Assembly: GCF_002879855.1 (NCBI RefSeq)
Contig: NZ_PNYB01000023.1
Coordinates: 21,593 to 85,592, forward strand
Reading direction: 5' to 3'
DNA length: 64,000 bases
DNA from: Trinickia soli
GTDB lineage: Bacteria; Pseudomonadota; Gammaproteobacteria; Burkholderiales; Burkholderiaceae
Under the pieces are notes generated by a model. That model was not told the DNA's origin and did no database searches. It saw nothing but the letters and a program-made list of their open reading frames with translations. The position numbers and the translations under genes were made by a program. Positions 8,951 through 17,622 of this stretch are shown here, piece after piece (the first letter of the stretch is position 1; every line of letters begins with the position of its first letter).

Positions 8951-9718
8951 TCACACGCCAAGCAGCTCGTGTAGCACCGGCATCTTGCCTTCGAGTTCGC
9001 TCGCGACGAAATGCTCGACGATGCGGCCATGCTCCATGACATAGAAGCGATCGGCCAGCGGCGCCGCGAAGCGAAAGTTCTGTTCGACCATCACGACCGT
9101 GTAGCCGCGCGCCTTCAATGCGAGGATCATGCGCGCCAGCGCCTGCACGATGACAGGTGCAAGACCCTCGGAGATTTCGTCGAGCAGCAGCAGGTTCGCC
9201 CCCGTGCGCAAGATACGCGCCACGGCCAACATCTGCTGCTCGCCACCCGAGAGGCGCGTGCCCTGACTCATGCGGCGCTCCTTCAGGTTCGGGAACATCT
9301 CGTAGATTTCGTCGAGCGACATCGCATAGCTGCTTTGTCCGACCATCGGCGGCAACAGCAGATTCTCTTCGCAGGAGAGGCTCGAAAAAATCGCTCGCTC
9401 TTCCGGACAGTACCCGACGCCGCAATGCGCGATCTTGTGCGTGGGCAGATTGATGGTCTCTTTCTCGCCGATACGCAATGATCCCGTGCGCCGCCCCGTC
9501 AGGCCCATGATCGCGCGCAGCGTCGTCGTGCGTCCTGCGCCGTTGCGGCCGAGCAGGGTCACGACTTCGCCGCGGCGCACGGTCAGATCGACGCCATGCA
9601 GGATGTGCGATTCGCCGTACCAGGCCTGCAGGCCCGTGATCGTCAACGCAGCCGGCCCGCTGTCGAGCGTTTGCTCGGCGCCGCTCGCCACGACGTTGTC
9701 GCGCTCCGCGTGATTCAT
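8951..9718 (-). CDS. livF: LivF-type ABC ATPase with arginine in Walker A
   Basis: 255-aa ATP-binding subunit. The P-loop at residues 57-64 reads GRNGAGRT, with arginine 63 where the invariant lysine of GxxGxGK[ST] is expected; the codon is CGC and the surrounding frame is intact. The signature LSGGEQQ and Walker B LLLLDEISEGLAP are present, with Ile in place of the usual Pro after DE. An N-terminal tail of about 20 residues precedes the fold. It overlaps the livG stop by four bases (ATGA). Other members of this family in related bacteria are remembered to carry the same GRNGAGRT motif, so it is probably functional, with its partner LivG supplying a canonical site. Confidence 0.9.
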   Translation of the reverse strand: MNHAERDNVVASGAEQTLDSGPAALTITGLQAWYGESHILHGVDLTVRRGEVVTLLGRNGAGRTTTLRAIMGLTGRRTGSLRIGEKETINLPTHKIAHCGVGYCPEERAIFSSLSCEENLLLPPMVGQSSYAMSLDEIYEMFPNLKERRMSQGTRLSGGEQQMLAVARILRTGANLLLLDEISEGLAPVIVQALARMILALKARGYTVVMVEQNFRFAAPLADRFYVMEHGRIVEHFVASELEGKMPVLHELLGV

Positions 9719-10494
9719 TCGTGCGCTCCCGTCAACGCCGCGTCCGCACTACCCATATAGGCCTGCATCACGAGCGGGTTCTTCGATACTTCGGCATAGC
9801 TGCCTTCGGCCAGCACTTCGCCGCGTTGCAGGACGGTGATCGTGTCGGAGATGCCTGCAATCACGTTCATGTTGTGCTCGACCATCAAGATCGTCCGGCC
9901 GGCTGATACCTTCTTGATCAGCGCAGTGACGCGGTCAACGTCTTCGTGACCCATCCCTTGCGTCGGTTCATCGAGCAGCATCAGCTCCGGCTCCATCGCC
10001 AGCGTCGTGGCGATTTCGAGCGCGCGCTTGCGGCCGTACGACAGCTCGACCGTGCGCGTATCGACGAAATCGGTCAGGCCGACCTGATCCAACAGCTCGC
10101 GCGCGCGATCGTCGAGACGGTGCAGCGTCCGCTCGCTGCGCCAAAAGTGATAAGCCGTGCCGAGCGTGCGCTGCAACCCGATACGCACGTTCTGCAAGAC
10201 GGTGAGATGCGGAAAGACAGCCGAGATCTGAAACGAGCGGATAACGCCGCGCCGCGCGATTTGCGCGGGACGCTCGCGCGTGATGTCGACATTGTTGAAG
10301 ACGATTTGCCCGGCCGTCGGCTCGAGGAACTTCGTGAGCAGGTTGAAGCAGGTCGTCTTGCCCGCGCCGTTGGGCCCGATCAGCGCATGAATCGAGCCGC
10401 GGCGCACGCGCAGGTTCACCCCGTTCACGGCAGTGAACCCCTTGAACTCCTTGGTCAGCCCGCGCGTTTCTAAAATTGTGTCGCCGAGAATCAT
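9715..10494 (-). CDS. livG: Branched-chain amino acid ABC transporter ATP-binding protein LivG
   Basis: ATPase subunit of 259 aa with Walker A GPNGAGKTT, the signature variant LSYGRKRALEIA, and Walker B LMLLDEPTQGMG followed by the switch histidine in VEHNMNV. The start is the ATG at 10494, because GGAAGGGG lies just upstream; a more distant TTG at 10530 is less likely. It is the first gene of the second HAAT operon and overlaps livF by four bases. Its intact Walker A contrasts with the arginine variant in the partner LivF. Confidence 0.93.
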   Translation of the reverse strand: MILGDTILETRGLTKEFKGFTAVNGVNLRVRRGSIHALIGPNGAGKTTCFNLLTKFLEPTAGQIVFNNVDITRERPAQIARRGVIRSFQISAVFPHLTVLQNVRIGLQRTLGTAYHFWRSERTLHRLDDRARELLDQVGLTDFVDTRTVELSYGRKRALEIATTLAMEPELMLLDEPTQGMGHEDVDRVTALIKKVSAGRTILMVEHNMNVIAGISDTITVLQRGEVLAEGSYAEVSKNPLVMQAYMGSADAALTGAHE

Positions 10495-10692
10495 GTCCCC
10501 TTCCATGCGAAGTGAGGCGAAACACTGCATGTGGCGCGCTTGTCGAGCGCGCTGCGCTGTAGTGCCCGTCGGCCATGCCCCCGGTTATCGGGGACACCGC
10601 CGTTTTGGCATGGTGCATCAATGCGACAGAGGTCGACCCCGCCCCATGCGGCATCGCGCATTGTCTCGCCAATGATGCAGCGCAATCATTGG

Positions 10693-10739
10693 GATTTGCA
10701 CTAGTGCTTAATTGTGTCGTCAAGCAATGAGTGCAAATC
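10693..10739. promoter_or_regulatory. Inverted repeat upstream of the second liv operon
   Basis: GATTTGCACT at 10693-10702 is perfectly inverted as AGTGCAAATC at 10730-10739. The left arm also forms the short palindrome GCACTAGTGC (10698-10707). A minus-strand TTGACG (10718-10723) that could serve as a -35 element lies between the arms. It lies in the 278-base gap between the GMC gene end and livG and looks like an operator; the regulator is not identified. Confidence 0.45.
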
Positions 10740-10772
10740 GTGAGCACGATCTGTTCACGGTGCGCAGCAACG

Positions 10773-12494
10773 TCACGTCGCCGTCACAATCGGCGCCGCA
10801 GCCGCTTCTTGTGTGGCGCGCCCTCCGGCACGCCGATCGGCGCGAATCATGTCGCTCGCACGCTCGGCGATCATGAGCGTCGGAGAATTCGTGTTGCCGG
10901 AGGTAATCGTGGGCATCACCGATGCATCGACGACGCGCAGCCCCGTTACGCCGAACACGCGCAGACGCGTATCGACGACGGCCCCGGGATCGTCGCCCGT
11001 ACCCATTCGGCATGTGCCGACCGGGTGAAAGATGGTCGTGCCGACCTGGCCTGCAGCGCGCACGAGTTCCTCTTCCGTTTGATACTGCGGCCCGGGCAGG
11101 ATCTCCTCCGGCACATAGCGGGCAAGCGCCGGTGCCTGCACGATGCGGCGCGTGAGTCGCAGCGCATTGGCGGCCACGTGGCGGTCGTAGTCGGTCGACA
11201 GGTAATTGGGCGCGATCATCGGCGCGGCGAGCGGCTCGGGCGATTCGATATGAATGCTCCCGCGCGAGGTGGGCCGCAGATGGCAAGCCGATGCCGTGAA
11301 CGCATTGAAGCGATGCAGCGGCTCGCCGAAGCGATCGAGCGAAAGCGGCTGGACGTGGTATTGGAGGTCAGGGCGCGTGATCGACGCGTCGTTCTCGGCC
11401 GACTTCGCGAAGGCACCGAGTTGTGACGGCGACATCGACATCGGCCCGCTGCGCCAGAGCGCATATTGCATGGCGATCAGCATCTTGCCCCACCAGTGCG
11501 CCGTCATCGTGTTGAGCGTGCGCACGCCGCGCACGCGAAAAGCCATGCGCAACTGCAAGTGATCCTGCAGATTTTCGCCGACGCCGCGCAAGTCGTGCAC
11601 GACGTCGATCCCGAGCCGCTGCAGGCGCGCACCGTTGCCGATGCCGGACAATTCGAGCAGTTGCGGCGAATTGACGGCGCCTGCAGCCAGCACGACTTCA
11701 ATGCGCGCTTTGGCGAAGACGTCACGTGCGTCGCTGGCGCTAGCGCTACCGCTACCTCTACCGCTACCGCGATAGACGACGCCCGTGCAACGCTTGCCGT
11801 CGAACGTGAGCTGCCGCACCTGGGCGCCCGTGACGACGGTCAGGTTCGGTCGGGCGAGGGCCGGCCGCAGAAACGCCTTCGACGCGTTCCAACGGATGCC
11901 ACGTTTCTGGTTGACCTCGAAGTAGCCGACACCGCTGTTGTCGCCCCGATTGAAGTCGTCGGTGGCGGGGATGCCGGCTTGCTGAGCGGCCTCGCGAAAC
12001 GCTTCCAGCACTTTCCATTTGAGGCGCTGCTGCTCGACGCGCCACGGACCGCCGGCACCGTGCCAGGCATTGGCGCCGCCGTGATGGTCTTCGCTGCGCT
12101 TGAAAATCGGCAGCACCGCATCCCAGGCCCACGACGAATCGCCCGTTACGCGCGCCCATTCGTCGTAGTCCTCGCGTTGCCCGCGCATATAGATCATGCC
12201 GTTGATCGACGAGCTGCCGCCGAGCACTCTACCGCGCGGATATGACAGGGCGCGGCCGTTCAAGCCCGCTTCTTCACCCGTGCGATAGCGCCAATCGGTC
12301 CGCGGGTTGCCGATGCAGTAGAGGTACCCCACCGGCACATGGATCCAGTGATAGTCGTCTTTGCCACCGGCTTCGATCAGCAGCACGCTGACATCGCGGT
12401 CTTCGCTGAGACGGTTGGCGAGCACGCAACCGGCCGTCCCTGCCCCGACGATCACATAGTCGAATTCGCCTTCGATACTCGTTTCGCTTTTCAT
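10773..12494 (-). CDS. GMC-family alcohol dehydrogenase (choline dehydrogenase-like; possible 3-hydroxypropionate dehydrogenase)
   Basis: 573-aa FAD flavoenzyme. The N-terminal FAD-binding motif VIVGAGTAGCVLANRL is near residues 14-29, followed by the GMC signature region YPRGRVLGGSSSINGMIYMRG; the C-terminal active-site region has FHPVGTCRMG and SGNTNSPTLMIAERA. It oxidises an alcohol to an aldehyde with FAD. The start ATG at 12494 lies 20 bases after mmsA. A low-complexity Gly/Ser/Ala insert near residue 240-255 is encoded by a hexanucleotide repeat (11732-11767). Next to mmsA and a LysR gene, oxidation of 3-hydroxypropionate or a similar hydroxyacid to a semialdehyde is the best guess. Confidence 0.88.
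   Translation of the reverse strand: MKSETSIEGEFDYVIVGAGTAGCVLANRLSEDRDVSVLLIEAGGKDDYHWIHVPVGYLYCIGNPRTDWRYRTGEEAGLNGRALSYPRGRVLGGSSSINGMIYMRGQREDYDEWARVTGDSSWAWDAVLPIFKRSEDHHGGANAWHGAGGPWRVEQQRLKWKVLEAFREAAQQAGIPATDDFNRGDNSGVGYFEVNQKRGIRWNASKAFLRPALARPNLTVVTGAQVRQLTFDGKRCTGVVYRGSGRGSGSASASDARDVFAKARIEVVLAAGAVNSPQLLELSGIGNGARLQRLGIDVVHDLRGVGENLQDHLQLRMAFRVRGVRTLNTMTAHWWGKMLIAMQYALWRSGPMSMSPSQLGAFAKSAENDASITRPDLQYHVQPLSLDRFGEPLHRFNAFTASACHLRPTSRGSIHIESPEPLAAPMIAPNYLSTDYDRHVAANALRLTRRIVQAPALARYVPEEILPGPQYQTEEELVRAAGQVGTTIFHPVGTCRMGTGDDPGAVVDTRLRVFGVTGLRVVDASVMPTITSGNTNSPTLMIAERASDMIRADRRAGGRATQEAAAAPIVTAT
11732..11767. repeat. Degenerate CGCTAC hexanucleotide repeat inside the GMC gene
   Basis: Six tandem hexamers (CGCTGG, CGCTAG, CGCTAC, CGCTAC, CTCTAC, CGCTAC). 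Because the unit is six bases, copy-number changes stay in frame and only lengthen a Gly/Ser/Arg/Ala loop. Confidence 0.7.
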
Positions 12495-12514
12495 GGCGCG
12501 CACCGCACTGACCC

Positions 12515-14038
12515 TCACTTCGCAACCGGCATCGTGAATTCCGCGCCCTTCGCGATGCTGTCGGGCCAGCGCTGCATGACGCTCTTGTAACGCGTGTAGA
12601 AGCGCACGCCTTCCTCGCCATAAGCGTGGTGATCGCCGAACAGCGAGCGCTTCCATCCGCCGAACGAATGCCATGCCATCGGCACCGGAATCGGCACATT
12701 GATTCCGACCATGCCGACCTGAATCTGTCGCGCGAAGGCGCGCGCCACGCCGCCGTCGGTCGTGTAGCACGATACGCCGTTGGCGAACTCGTGCGCGTTG
12801 ATCAGCGCGACGGCGCTCGCGAAATCGGGCACTCGCACGATCGCGAGCACGGGCCCGAAAATTTCTTCCTGGTAGATGCGCATATCGGTGGTCACATTGT
12901 CGAACAGCGTGCCGCCGAGGAAAAAGCCTGCCTCAGCGCCTGCGACCGTATGTCCGCGGCCGTCGACCACGAGCTTCGCGCCTTGCGCCACGCCGCTTTC
13001 GATATAGCCGGCCACCTTTTCGCGATGCGCACCGGTGACGAGCGGACCCATCTCGGCGTCCGCTTCCATGCCGTTCTTGATCTTGAGCGCCTTCACGCGC
13101 GGCACGAGCTTCTCCACGAGTTCGTCGGCGATATGCCCGACGGCCACCGCCACCGAAATGGCCATGCAACGTTCGCCCGCGGAGCCATAGGCCGCGCCGA
13201 TCAGCGCGTCGACGGCTTGGTCCAGATCGGCGTCGGGCATGACGACGAGATGGTTCTTGGCGCCGCCGAGCGCCTGGACGCGCTTGCCGCGCCGGGACGC
13301 TTCGCGATGGATGTATTCGGCGATCGGCGTCGAACCGACGAACGAAAGCGCGGCGACATCCTCATGTTCGATCAATGCGTCGACCGCTTGCTTGTCGCCA
13401 TGCACGACGTTGAACACGCCGTCGGGCAAGCCTGCTTCCTTGAGCAATTCGGCAAGGCGCACCGAGGCGGACGGGTCGCGCTCCGACGGCTTCAATACGA
13501 ACGTATTGCCGCAGGCGATCGCGATCGGGAACATCCAGCACGGCACCATCATCGGAAAGTTGAACGGCGTGATGCCGGCGACGACGCCAAGCGGCTGACG
13601 CAGATTCCAGTTATCGATGCCGCCACCGATCTGATCGGTGAAGTCGGTCTTGAGCAGGTTGGGAATGCCGCAGGCGAATTCGACGACTTCGATGCCGCGC
13701 ATGACTTCGCCCTTCGCATCGGAAAACACCTTGCCGTGCTCGCGCGTGATCAATTCCGCAAGCTCGTCATGATGCTGGTCGAGCAACTGCTTGAAATTGA
13801 ACATGACGCGCGCGCGCTTGATCGGCGCCGTCTCGGCCCAGGCCGGGAATGCGGCTTTGGCTGCGGCCACCGCGGCCGCGACTTCGGTTGTCGTCGCCAA
13901 CGGCACGCGTGCAGCGACGCGGCCTTCAACCGGATTGAAGACGTCGCCGAACCGGTCGCCCGCACCGGACACGGTTCGACCTCCGATGAAGTGCATGACT
14001 TCGCGCACGCGTGCGCTGCTCCGATCTGCTTCGCTCAT
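12515..14038 (-). CDS. mmsA: CoA-acylating methylmalonate-semialdehyde dehydrogenase
   Basis: 507-aa aldehyde dehydrogenase of the MmsA subgroup, which converts methylmalonate or malonate semialdehyde with NAD and CoA to propionyl-CoA or acetyl-CoA plus CO2. The NAD-binding stretch [18 protein letters not shown] and the catalytic cysteine in [11 protein letters not shown] (near residue 290) are present; the cysteine context is the MmsA type. The start ATG at 14038 lies about 150 bases from the divergent LysR gene, with a LysR-type site between them. It is the first gene of an operon with the GMC dehydrogenase. The role may be Val/beta-alanine or 3-hydroxypropionate breakdown. Confidence 0.92.
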   Translation of the reverse strand: MSEADRSSARVREVMHFIGGRTVSGAGDRFGDVFNPVEGRVAARVPLATTTEVAAAVAAAKAAFPAWAETAPIKRARVMFNFKQLLDQHHDELAELITREHGKVFSDAKGEVMRGIEVVEFACGIPNLLKTDFTDQIGGGIDNWNLRQPLGVVAGITPFNFPMMVPCWMFPIAIACGNTFVLKPSERDPSASVRLAELLKEAGLPDGVFNVVHGDKQAVDALIEHEDVAALSFVGSTPIAEYIHREASRRGKRVQALGGAKNHLVVMPDADLDQAVDALIGAAYGSAGERCMAISVAVAVGHIADELVEKLVPRVKALKIKNGMEADAEMGPLVTGAHREKVAGYIESGVAQGAKLVVDGRGHTVAGAEAGFFLGGTLFDNVTTDMRIYQEEIFGPVLAIVRVPDFASAVALINAHEFANGVSCYTTDGGVARAFARQIQVGMVGINVPIPVPMAWHSFGGWKRSLFGDHHAYGEEGVRFYTRYKSVMQRWPDSIAKGAEFTMPVAK

Positions 14039-14159
14039 GTCGACCCTCGTTCTGGGGATGAGATGCCAGGCCGCCGCCGGCGATCGACGGATGGGGCCGG
14101 TTCGATTTGAAGCGTACCTTCGCACGCGGCGCGAAATCCAATGAGTTCTTGTGAACTGC

Positions 14160-14180
14160 GATATAAGCGGCGCTAATATC
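14160..14180. promoter_or_regulatory. LysR-type operator GATAT-N11-ATATC
   Basis: A perfect dyad GATAT (14160-14164) and ATATC (14176-14180) separated by 11 bases, which contains the T-N11-A core recognised by LysR-type regulators. It lies in the divergent mmsA/lysR intergenic region, 6 bases before the regulator start, so it could serve autoregulation and mmsA activation. Confidence 0.65.
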
Positions 14181-14186
14181 ACGCTT

Positions 14187-15083
14187 ATGGACCTGACTCT
14201 GCTTCGCGCCTTCGCCACCGTGGCGCGCGTCGGCAATCTGACGCGCGCGGCGGCACAACTGCATCTGACGCAACCGGCCGTCAGCTTACAGATCAAGAAT
14301 CTGCAGGAAGCACTTGGCGTGACGCTGTTCTCGCGCACCTCGCACGGGCTTGCACTCACGCGCGATGGACAGGCGCTGCTGCCGCACGCCGAACGTGCGC
14401 TGGCCGCGGCAGCCGATGTCGAGCGTGCCGCATCGGCGTTGCGCCAGGAAGTGCGCGGCCGTTTGCGCATCGGCACGATCCTCGATCCGCAGTTCCTGCG
14501 CCTCGGCGGATTCCTCAGGCAACTCGTCGAAACGTATCCTCAGATCGAAACCGCGTTGCGCCACGGCATGTCGGGCTGGGTCATCGAACAAGTGCGCGCG
14601 CGCGAACTCGACGTCGGGTATTACATCGGGCGACCTGTCGACGACGGCATGCCCGAAGGCTTGTTTCACGAGGCGTTGCTCACGCGGTTTCAATATCGCG
14701 TGCTCGCGCCGGCCGGATGGAAGGAGCGCGTGGGCCGCTCGCCGGATTGGGGTTCGCTTGCCGCGCTGCCGTGGATCTGGACGCCGCCGGCCTCGGCACA
14801 CAATCGGCTGCTCTCGCGCGTATTCGCGCAGGCGGGTGTAGAACCGGTGAAGGTGGCCGAAGTCGATCAGGAAACCTCGATGCTCGATCTCGTCAAATCG
14901 GGCGTCGGCCTTTCCCTGGCGCGCGATGCGATTGCGATCGCCGAAGCGCACACGCATGCGCTGACGATCGTCGAAGGGGTGACCGTGCCAACCGAGTTGA
15001 CGTTCGTTGCGTTGGCCTCGCGCGTCGACGAACCCGCAATCGCGGCCGCGTTCAAGCTCATCGAGGCCCAATGGGCGGTTTGA
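14187..15083 (+). CDS. LysR-family transcriptional regulator
   Basis: 298-aa LysR regulator. The N-terminal helix-turn-helix spans about residues 1-60 ([21 protein letters not shown]), followed by an effector-binding domain beginning at about 90 ([17 protein letters not shown]). The start ATG at 14187 gives the usual LysR length and N-terminus ([13 protein letters not shown]); an upstream GTG would add 12 residues without support. It is divergent from mmsA and the GMC gene, so it most likely activates them in response to a pathway acid. Confidence 0.93.
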   Translation: MDLTLLRAFATVARVGNLTRAAAQLHLTQPAVSLQIKNLQEALGVTLFSRTSHGLALTRDGQALLPHAERALAAAADVERAASALRQEVRGRLRIGTILDPQFLRLGGFLRQLVETYPQIETALRHGMSGWVIEQVRARELDVGYYIGRPVDDGMPEGLFHEALLTRFQYRVLAPAGWKERVGRSPDWGSLAALPWIWTPPASAHNRLLSRVFAQAGVEPVKVAEVDQETSMLDLVKSGVGLSLARDAIAIAEAHTHALTIVEGVTVPTELTFVALASRVDEPAIAAAFKLIEAQWAV

Positions 15084-15202
15084 TCATCGCGTTTTCGAGG
15101 CGCGTTTTGTTAGATTAGCCCCTCGCGCCCGGCTTCTCTCGGACGTGTTTTTCCTCGCCTTGCGTCACCGGTTGTCCTGTGCGGCCTGAGCCGGCCGCCA
15201 CT

Positions 15203-15694
15203 TCACGCCGGGGCCGCGCCCGGCGCAAGATGGCCCAGCGGCAACACCCCATTGCGCTTGAACGTCGTGAGCACGATGTTCGAGCGCACGCTATCCACAC
15301 CCGGCACGCGCATGAGCTTCTTCATGACGAACGAAGAAAGCGCGTTCAGATCGGGCGCGACGATGCGCAGCAGATAGTCGGCATCGCCTACCACCGCATG
15401 ACATTCCAGCACCTCGGGCAAGACTTCGATCTGCTGCTGAAACTGTTCGACGATCGAATCGCCATGATGTTTGAGCTTTAAGCTCGTGAACGCCGTCACG
15501 CCGAGCCCCAGCCGCTCCGGCCGCAGCACGACGCGGTAGCCATCGATGACGCCCAGCGATTCGAGACGTTGTAAGCGGCGGCCGATCTGAGAAGGCGACA
15601 GCGGAACGCGCTCCCCGAGTTGTTGATGCGTGGCACGGCCGAAGCGCTGCAATACCTCCAACAGCGCGAGATCGAAGTGGTCGAGCTCCAACAT
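15203..15694 (-). CDS. Lrp/AsnC-family transcriptional regulator
   Basis: 163-aa Lrp/AsnC regulator: N-terminal helix-turn-helix (THQQLGERVPLSPSQIGRRLQRLE, in two parts near residues 20-45) and a C-terminal RAM domain with the ligand-loop region CHAVVGDADYLLRIVAPD. An ATG five codons upstream (15709) is an alternative start. It is divergent from the phhA remnant and phhB. Lrp/AsnC genes next to phenylalanine hydroxylase genes in related bacteria sense aromatic amino acids, so this one may have controlled phhA. Confidence 0.9.
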   Translation of the reverse strand: MLELDHFDLALLEVLQRFGRATHQQLGERVPLSPSQIGRRLQRLESLGVIDGYRVVLRPERLGLGVTAFTSLKLKHHGDSIVEQFQQQIEVLPEVLECHAVVGDADYLLRIVAPDLNALSSFVMKKLMRVPGVDSVRSNIVLTTFKRNGVLPLGHLAPGAAPA

Positions 15695-15831
15695 GATTTT
15701 TTCCCGCATTATGTAGCTCAATTACGCACGATTATCGCATAGAAGCCCGCCGCCGCCCTATCTTTGCGCTCCTTCCACATCGTCCCCGCACTACACTTGC
15801 ATCGACCAAAACATTGATGCTGGGCCTTCCC

Positions 15832-16033
15832 ATGTTCGGCCACGTACCGCTTCTGATCGATCCGGTCTTCGCCGATTACATCGAGGCCTACGGCCGCGCG
15901 GCGCTGCAGTTCGCCGAGGACCCGCGCGCACTGCCGCTCTTCGCGCGCCTGTATTGGCGGCGAAATCCTGCCGACCGACATCGTCATCACACGCGGCACC
16001 GGCAAGAATCGGGTCTGCGACGGGGACGTCTGA
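15832..16033 (+). pseudogene. phhA: Remnant of phenylalanine 4-hydroxylase (phhA)
   Basis: A reading frame from 15832 encodes FGHVPLLIDPVFADYIEAYG and then a stretch ending ALPLFARLYW, which matches the central part of bacterial phenylalanine hydroxylases. The family's upstream iron-ligand motif HDxFGH is damaged here: LPMFGH replaces it, so the first iron histidine is missing. The frame breaks right after LYW, where the glutamate ligand segment YTVEFG should follow. The next frame (about 15955-16033) ends GEILPTDIVITRGTG... before a TGA and may be the old C-terminus. Less than a quarter of the about 300-codon gene is left. Intact phhB follows, which supports the assignment. Confidence 0.8.
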
Positions 16034-16099
16034 CGCGGGCCGCATACAGGTGGTCAGCGTCATACCCGCAGTTGTGAAAGAATGCCGAATCGGCATGAA

Positions 16100-16121
16100 C
16101 CGCGCGCTGTGAGTCGCGCGG
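16100..16121. other. Hairpin upstream of phhB
   Basis: CCGCGCG (16100-16106) pairs with CGCGCGG (16115-16121). Just before it the 15-base near-palindrome ATGCCGAATCGGCAT spans 16082-16096. There is no T tract, so it is not an obvious terminator; its role is unknown. Confidence 0.35.
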
Positions 16122-16172
16122 TCCGGGGTCGTCGTTCGACCCTACGGCTCAGGAGCAAAAGGAGGTGACGCA

Positions 16173-16478
16173 ATGATCCATAAACTGACATCGGAGGAGC
16201 GTTCGACGCAGCTCGCCGGGCTTGCCGGCTGGCAGGCCGTCACCGGCCGAGACGCGATCCACCGGCAATTCAGGTTCGCCGATTTCAACGAAGCTTTCGG
16301 CTTCATGACGCGCGTCGCGATCAAAGCACAGGAAATGAACCACCATCCCGAGTGGTTCAACGTTTATCAGACCGTCGATATCACGCTGACCACGCACGAA
16401 GCACACGGCGTGACCGAACGCGACGTCGCATTGGCGCATTTCATCGATGCGGCCGCAAAGACCATGCAGAGCGGCTGA
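16173..16478 (+). CDS. phhB: Pterin-4a-carbinolamine dehydratase
   Basis: 101-aa enzyme that dehydrates 4a-hydroxytetrahydrobiopterin, recycling the pterin cofactor of phenylalanine hydroxylase. The active-site motif EMNHHPEWFNVYQTVDITLTTH contains the histidines and tryptophan of the PCD family; residues (E)xNHHP are conserved. The start ATG at 16173 follows AAAGGAGGTGACGCA, a very strong ribosome-binding site. Its usual partner phhA has decayed just upstream, yet phhB is intact, so it may now serve another hydroxylase or the protein's second (moonlighting) role. Confidence 0.95.
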   Translation: MIHKLTSEERSTQLAGLAGWQAVTGRDAIHRQFRFADFNEAFGFMTRVAIKAQEMNHHPEWFNVYQTVDITLTTHEAHGVTERDVALAHFIDAAAKTMQSG

Positions 16479-16495
16479 GCACCGGCTACTTCGCC

Positions 16496-16717
16496 CTATC
16501 CGTGCATGGCGCGCCGGTATGCTTCGAAGGCATCGAGCGCCCCCGGGTCTAACCCGTCTGACGGCACGCTCGTCCGACGCTGTACAATCATCAGCGCATA
16601 CGGCTTGGAGAGCGCGCTAGCCTCCTTGCACAAGCTGAGCTCATCGCCGCTCGAAGGCGAGCGGGCGCGCCAAAAGTTGATCGCGGCTTCTAGTTCGTTG
16701 ATCGTGATCTCGGGCAT
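16496..16717 (-). CDS. DUF3717 domain protein
   Basis: Small 73-aa protein matching the DUF3717 family of beta-proteobacteria: ITINELEAAINFWRARSP near the N-terminus, then CKEASALSKPYALMI and a C-terminal ALDAFEAYRRA helix. Function is unknown. The start ATG at 16717 fits the family length, but no clear ribosome-binding site is visible and the frame stays open upstream, so the start is uncertain. It is convergent with phhB and divergent from the two-component regulator. Confidence 0.7.
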   Translation of the reverse strand: MPEITINELEAAINFWRARSPSSGDELSLCKEASALSKPYALMIVQRRTSVPSDGLDPGALDAFEAYRRAMHG

Positions 16718-16846
16718 GGTTTTGTAATTGCCTGCGTCGCGCGCCTGCCGGAGCTTTCTTGCGGCGGCACGCTCGCTGTGTGGCGGAGAAGGCATCGCCG
16801 GTCGGCGTGCTAGAAATGCGTAACCCATTGTACTTGAGCCTATCCC

Positions 16847-17533
16847 ATGCGACTCCTTCTGATCGAAGACGACCGCCCCATCGCGCGCGGCATCCAAAGC
16901 AGCCTCGAACAAGCCGGGTTCACCGTGGACATGGTTCACGACGGAATCTTTGCTGAACAAGCGCTCACGCAGAACCGTCACGAACTCGTGATCCTCGATT
17001 TGGGCTTGCCCGGTATCGACGGCATGACGCTGCTCTCGCGCTTTCGCCAGACGAACCGTCACACGCCCGTCATCGTGCTGACTGCACGCGACGAGTTGAA
17101 CGACCGCGTCCAGGGTCTGAACGCCGGCGCCGACGATTACATGCTCAAACCATTCGAGCCGGCCGAACTCGAAGCACGGATCCGCGCCGTCATGCGCCGC
17201 AGCGGTCCGCACAGCGACACGCCGCGGCCCGAAGTGTCGCTCGGCGGCGTACGTCTGTCGGGCGTCGATCGCCGCATCTTCAACGACGACAAGGCGCTCG
17301 AACTCTCGCCGCGCGAATTCGCCGTGCTCGAAATGCTGTTGCTACGCCACGGCCGCGTCGTCAGCAAAGCGCAATTGCAGGATCACCTGACGCATTTCGG
17401 CGGCGATCTCGGCGATACCGCGATCGAAGTCTATGTCCACCGCGTGCGCAAGAAACTCGAAAACTGCCGCGTCGAAATCGTCACGGTGCGCGGTTTCGGT
17501 TATCTGCTGCAGGAAATCCGCCCGGCTTCCTGA
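16847..17533 (+). CDS. OmpR-family response regulator (TctD/QseB-like)
   Basis: 228-aa response regulator: receiver domain 1-120 with phospho-acceptor D51 in LVILDLGLPGIDG, acidic pocket EDD at 7-9, and lysine in YMLKPFEPAELEARI; winged-helix DNA-binding domain from about 130 to 225 ending VYVHRVRKKLE and GFGYLL. It is followed 89 bases later by the histidine kinase, with which it forms a two-component system. The TctD/QseB subgroup often regulates transport or membrane modification, but no target is seen next to it. Confidence 0.93.
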   Translation: MRLLLIEDDRPIARGIQSSLEQAGFTVDMVHDGIFAEQALTQNRHELVILDLGLPGIDGMTLLSRFRQTNRHTPVIVLTARDELNDRVQGLNAGADDYMLKPFEPAELEARIRAVMRRSGPHSDTPRPEVSLGGVRLSGVDRRIFNDDKALELSPREFAVLEMLLLRHGRVVSKAQLQDHLTHFGGDLGDTAIEVYVHRVRKKLENCRVEIVTVRGFGYLLQEIRPAS

Positions 17534-17622
17534 ACGGCGTGACCGGCATGCTCAAGCGCGCGCATTGCCGTGATGCGCCGCCGCGGCGCGCCGGCCGGCC
17601 CTGAACCACACGATCGATCGCC

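Noticed and set aside
10720..11286. Extra frames around the GMC gene end
   Set aside because: Overlap the conserved C-terminus of the GMC dehydrogenase in another frame; Arg-rich, no ribosome-binding site.
12626..14110. 494-codon frame on the plus strand opposite mmsA
   Set aside because: Shadow frame of mmsA with basic, low-complexity composition and no recognisable fold.
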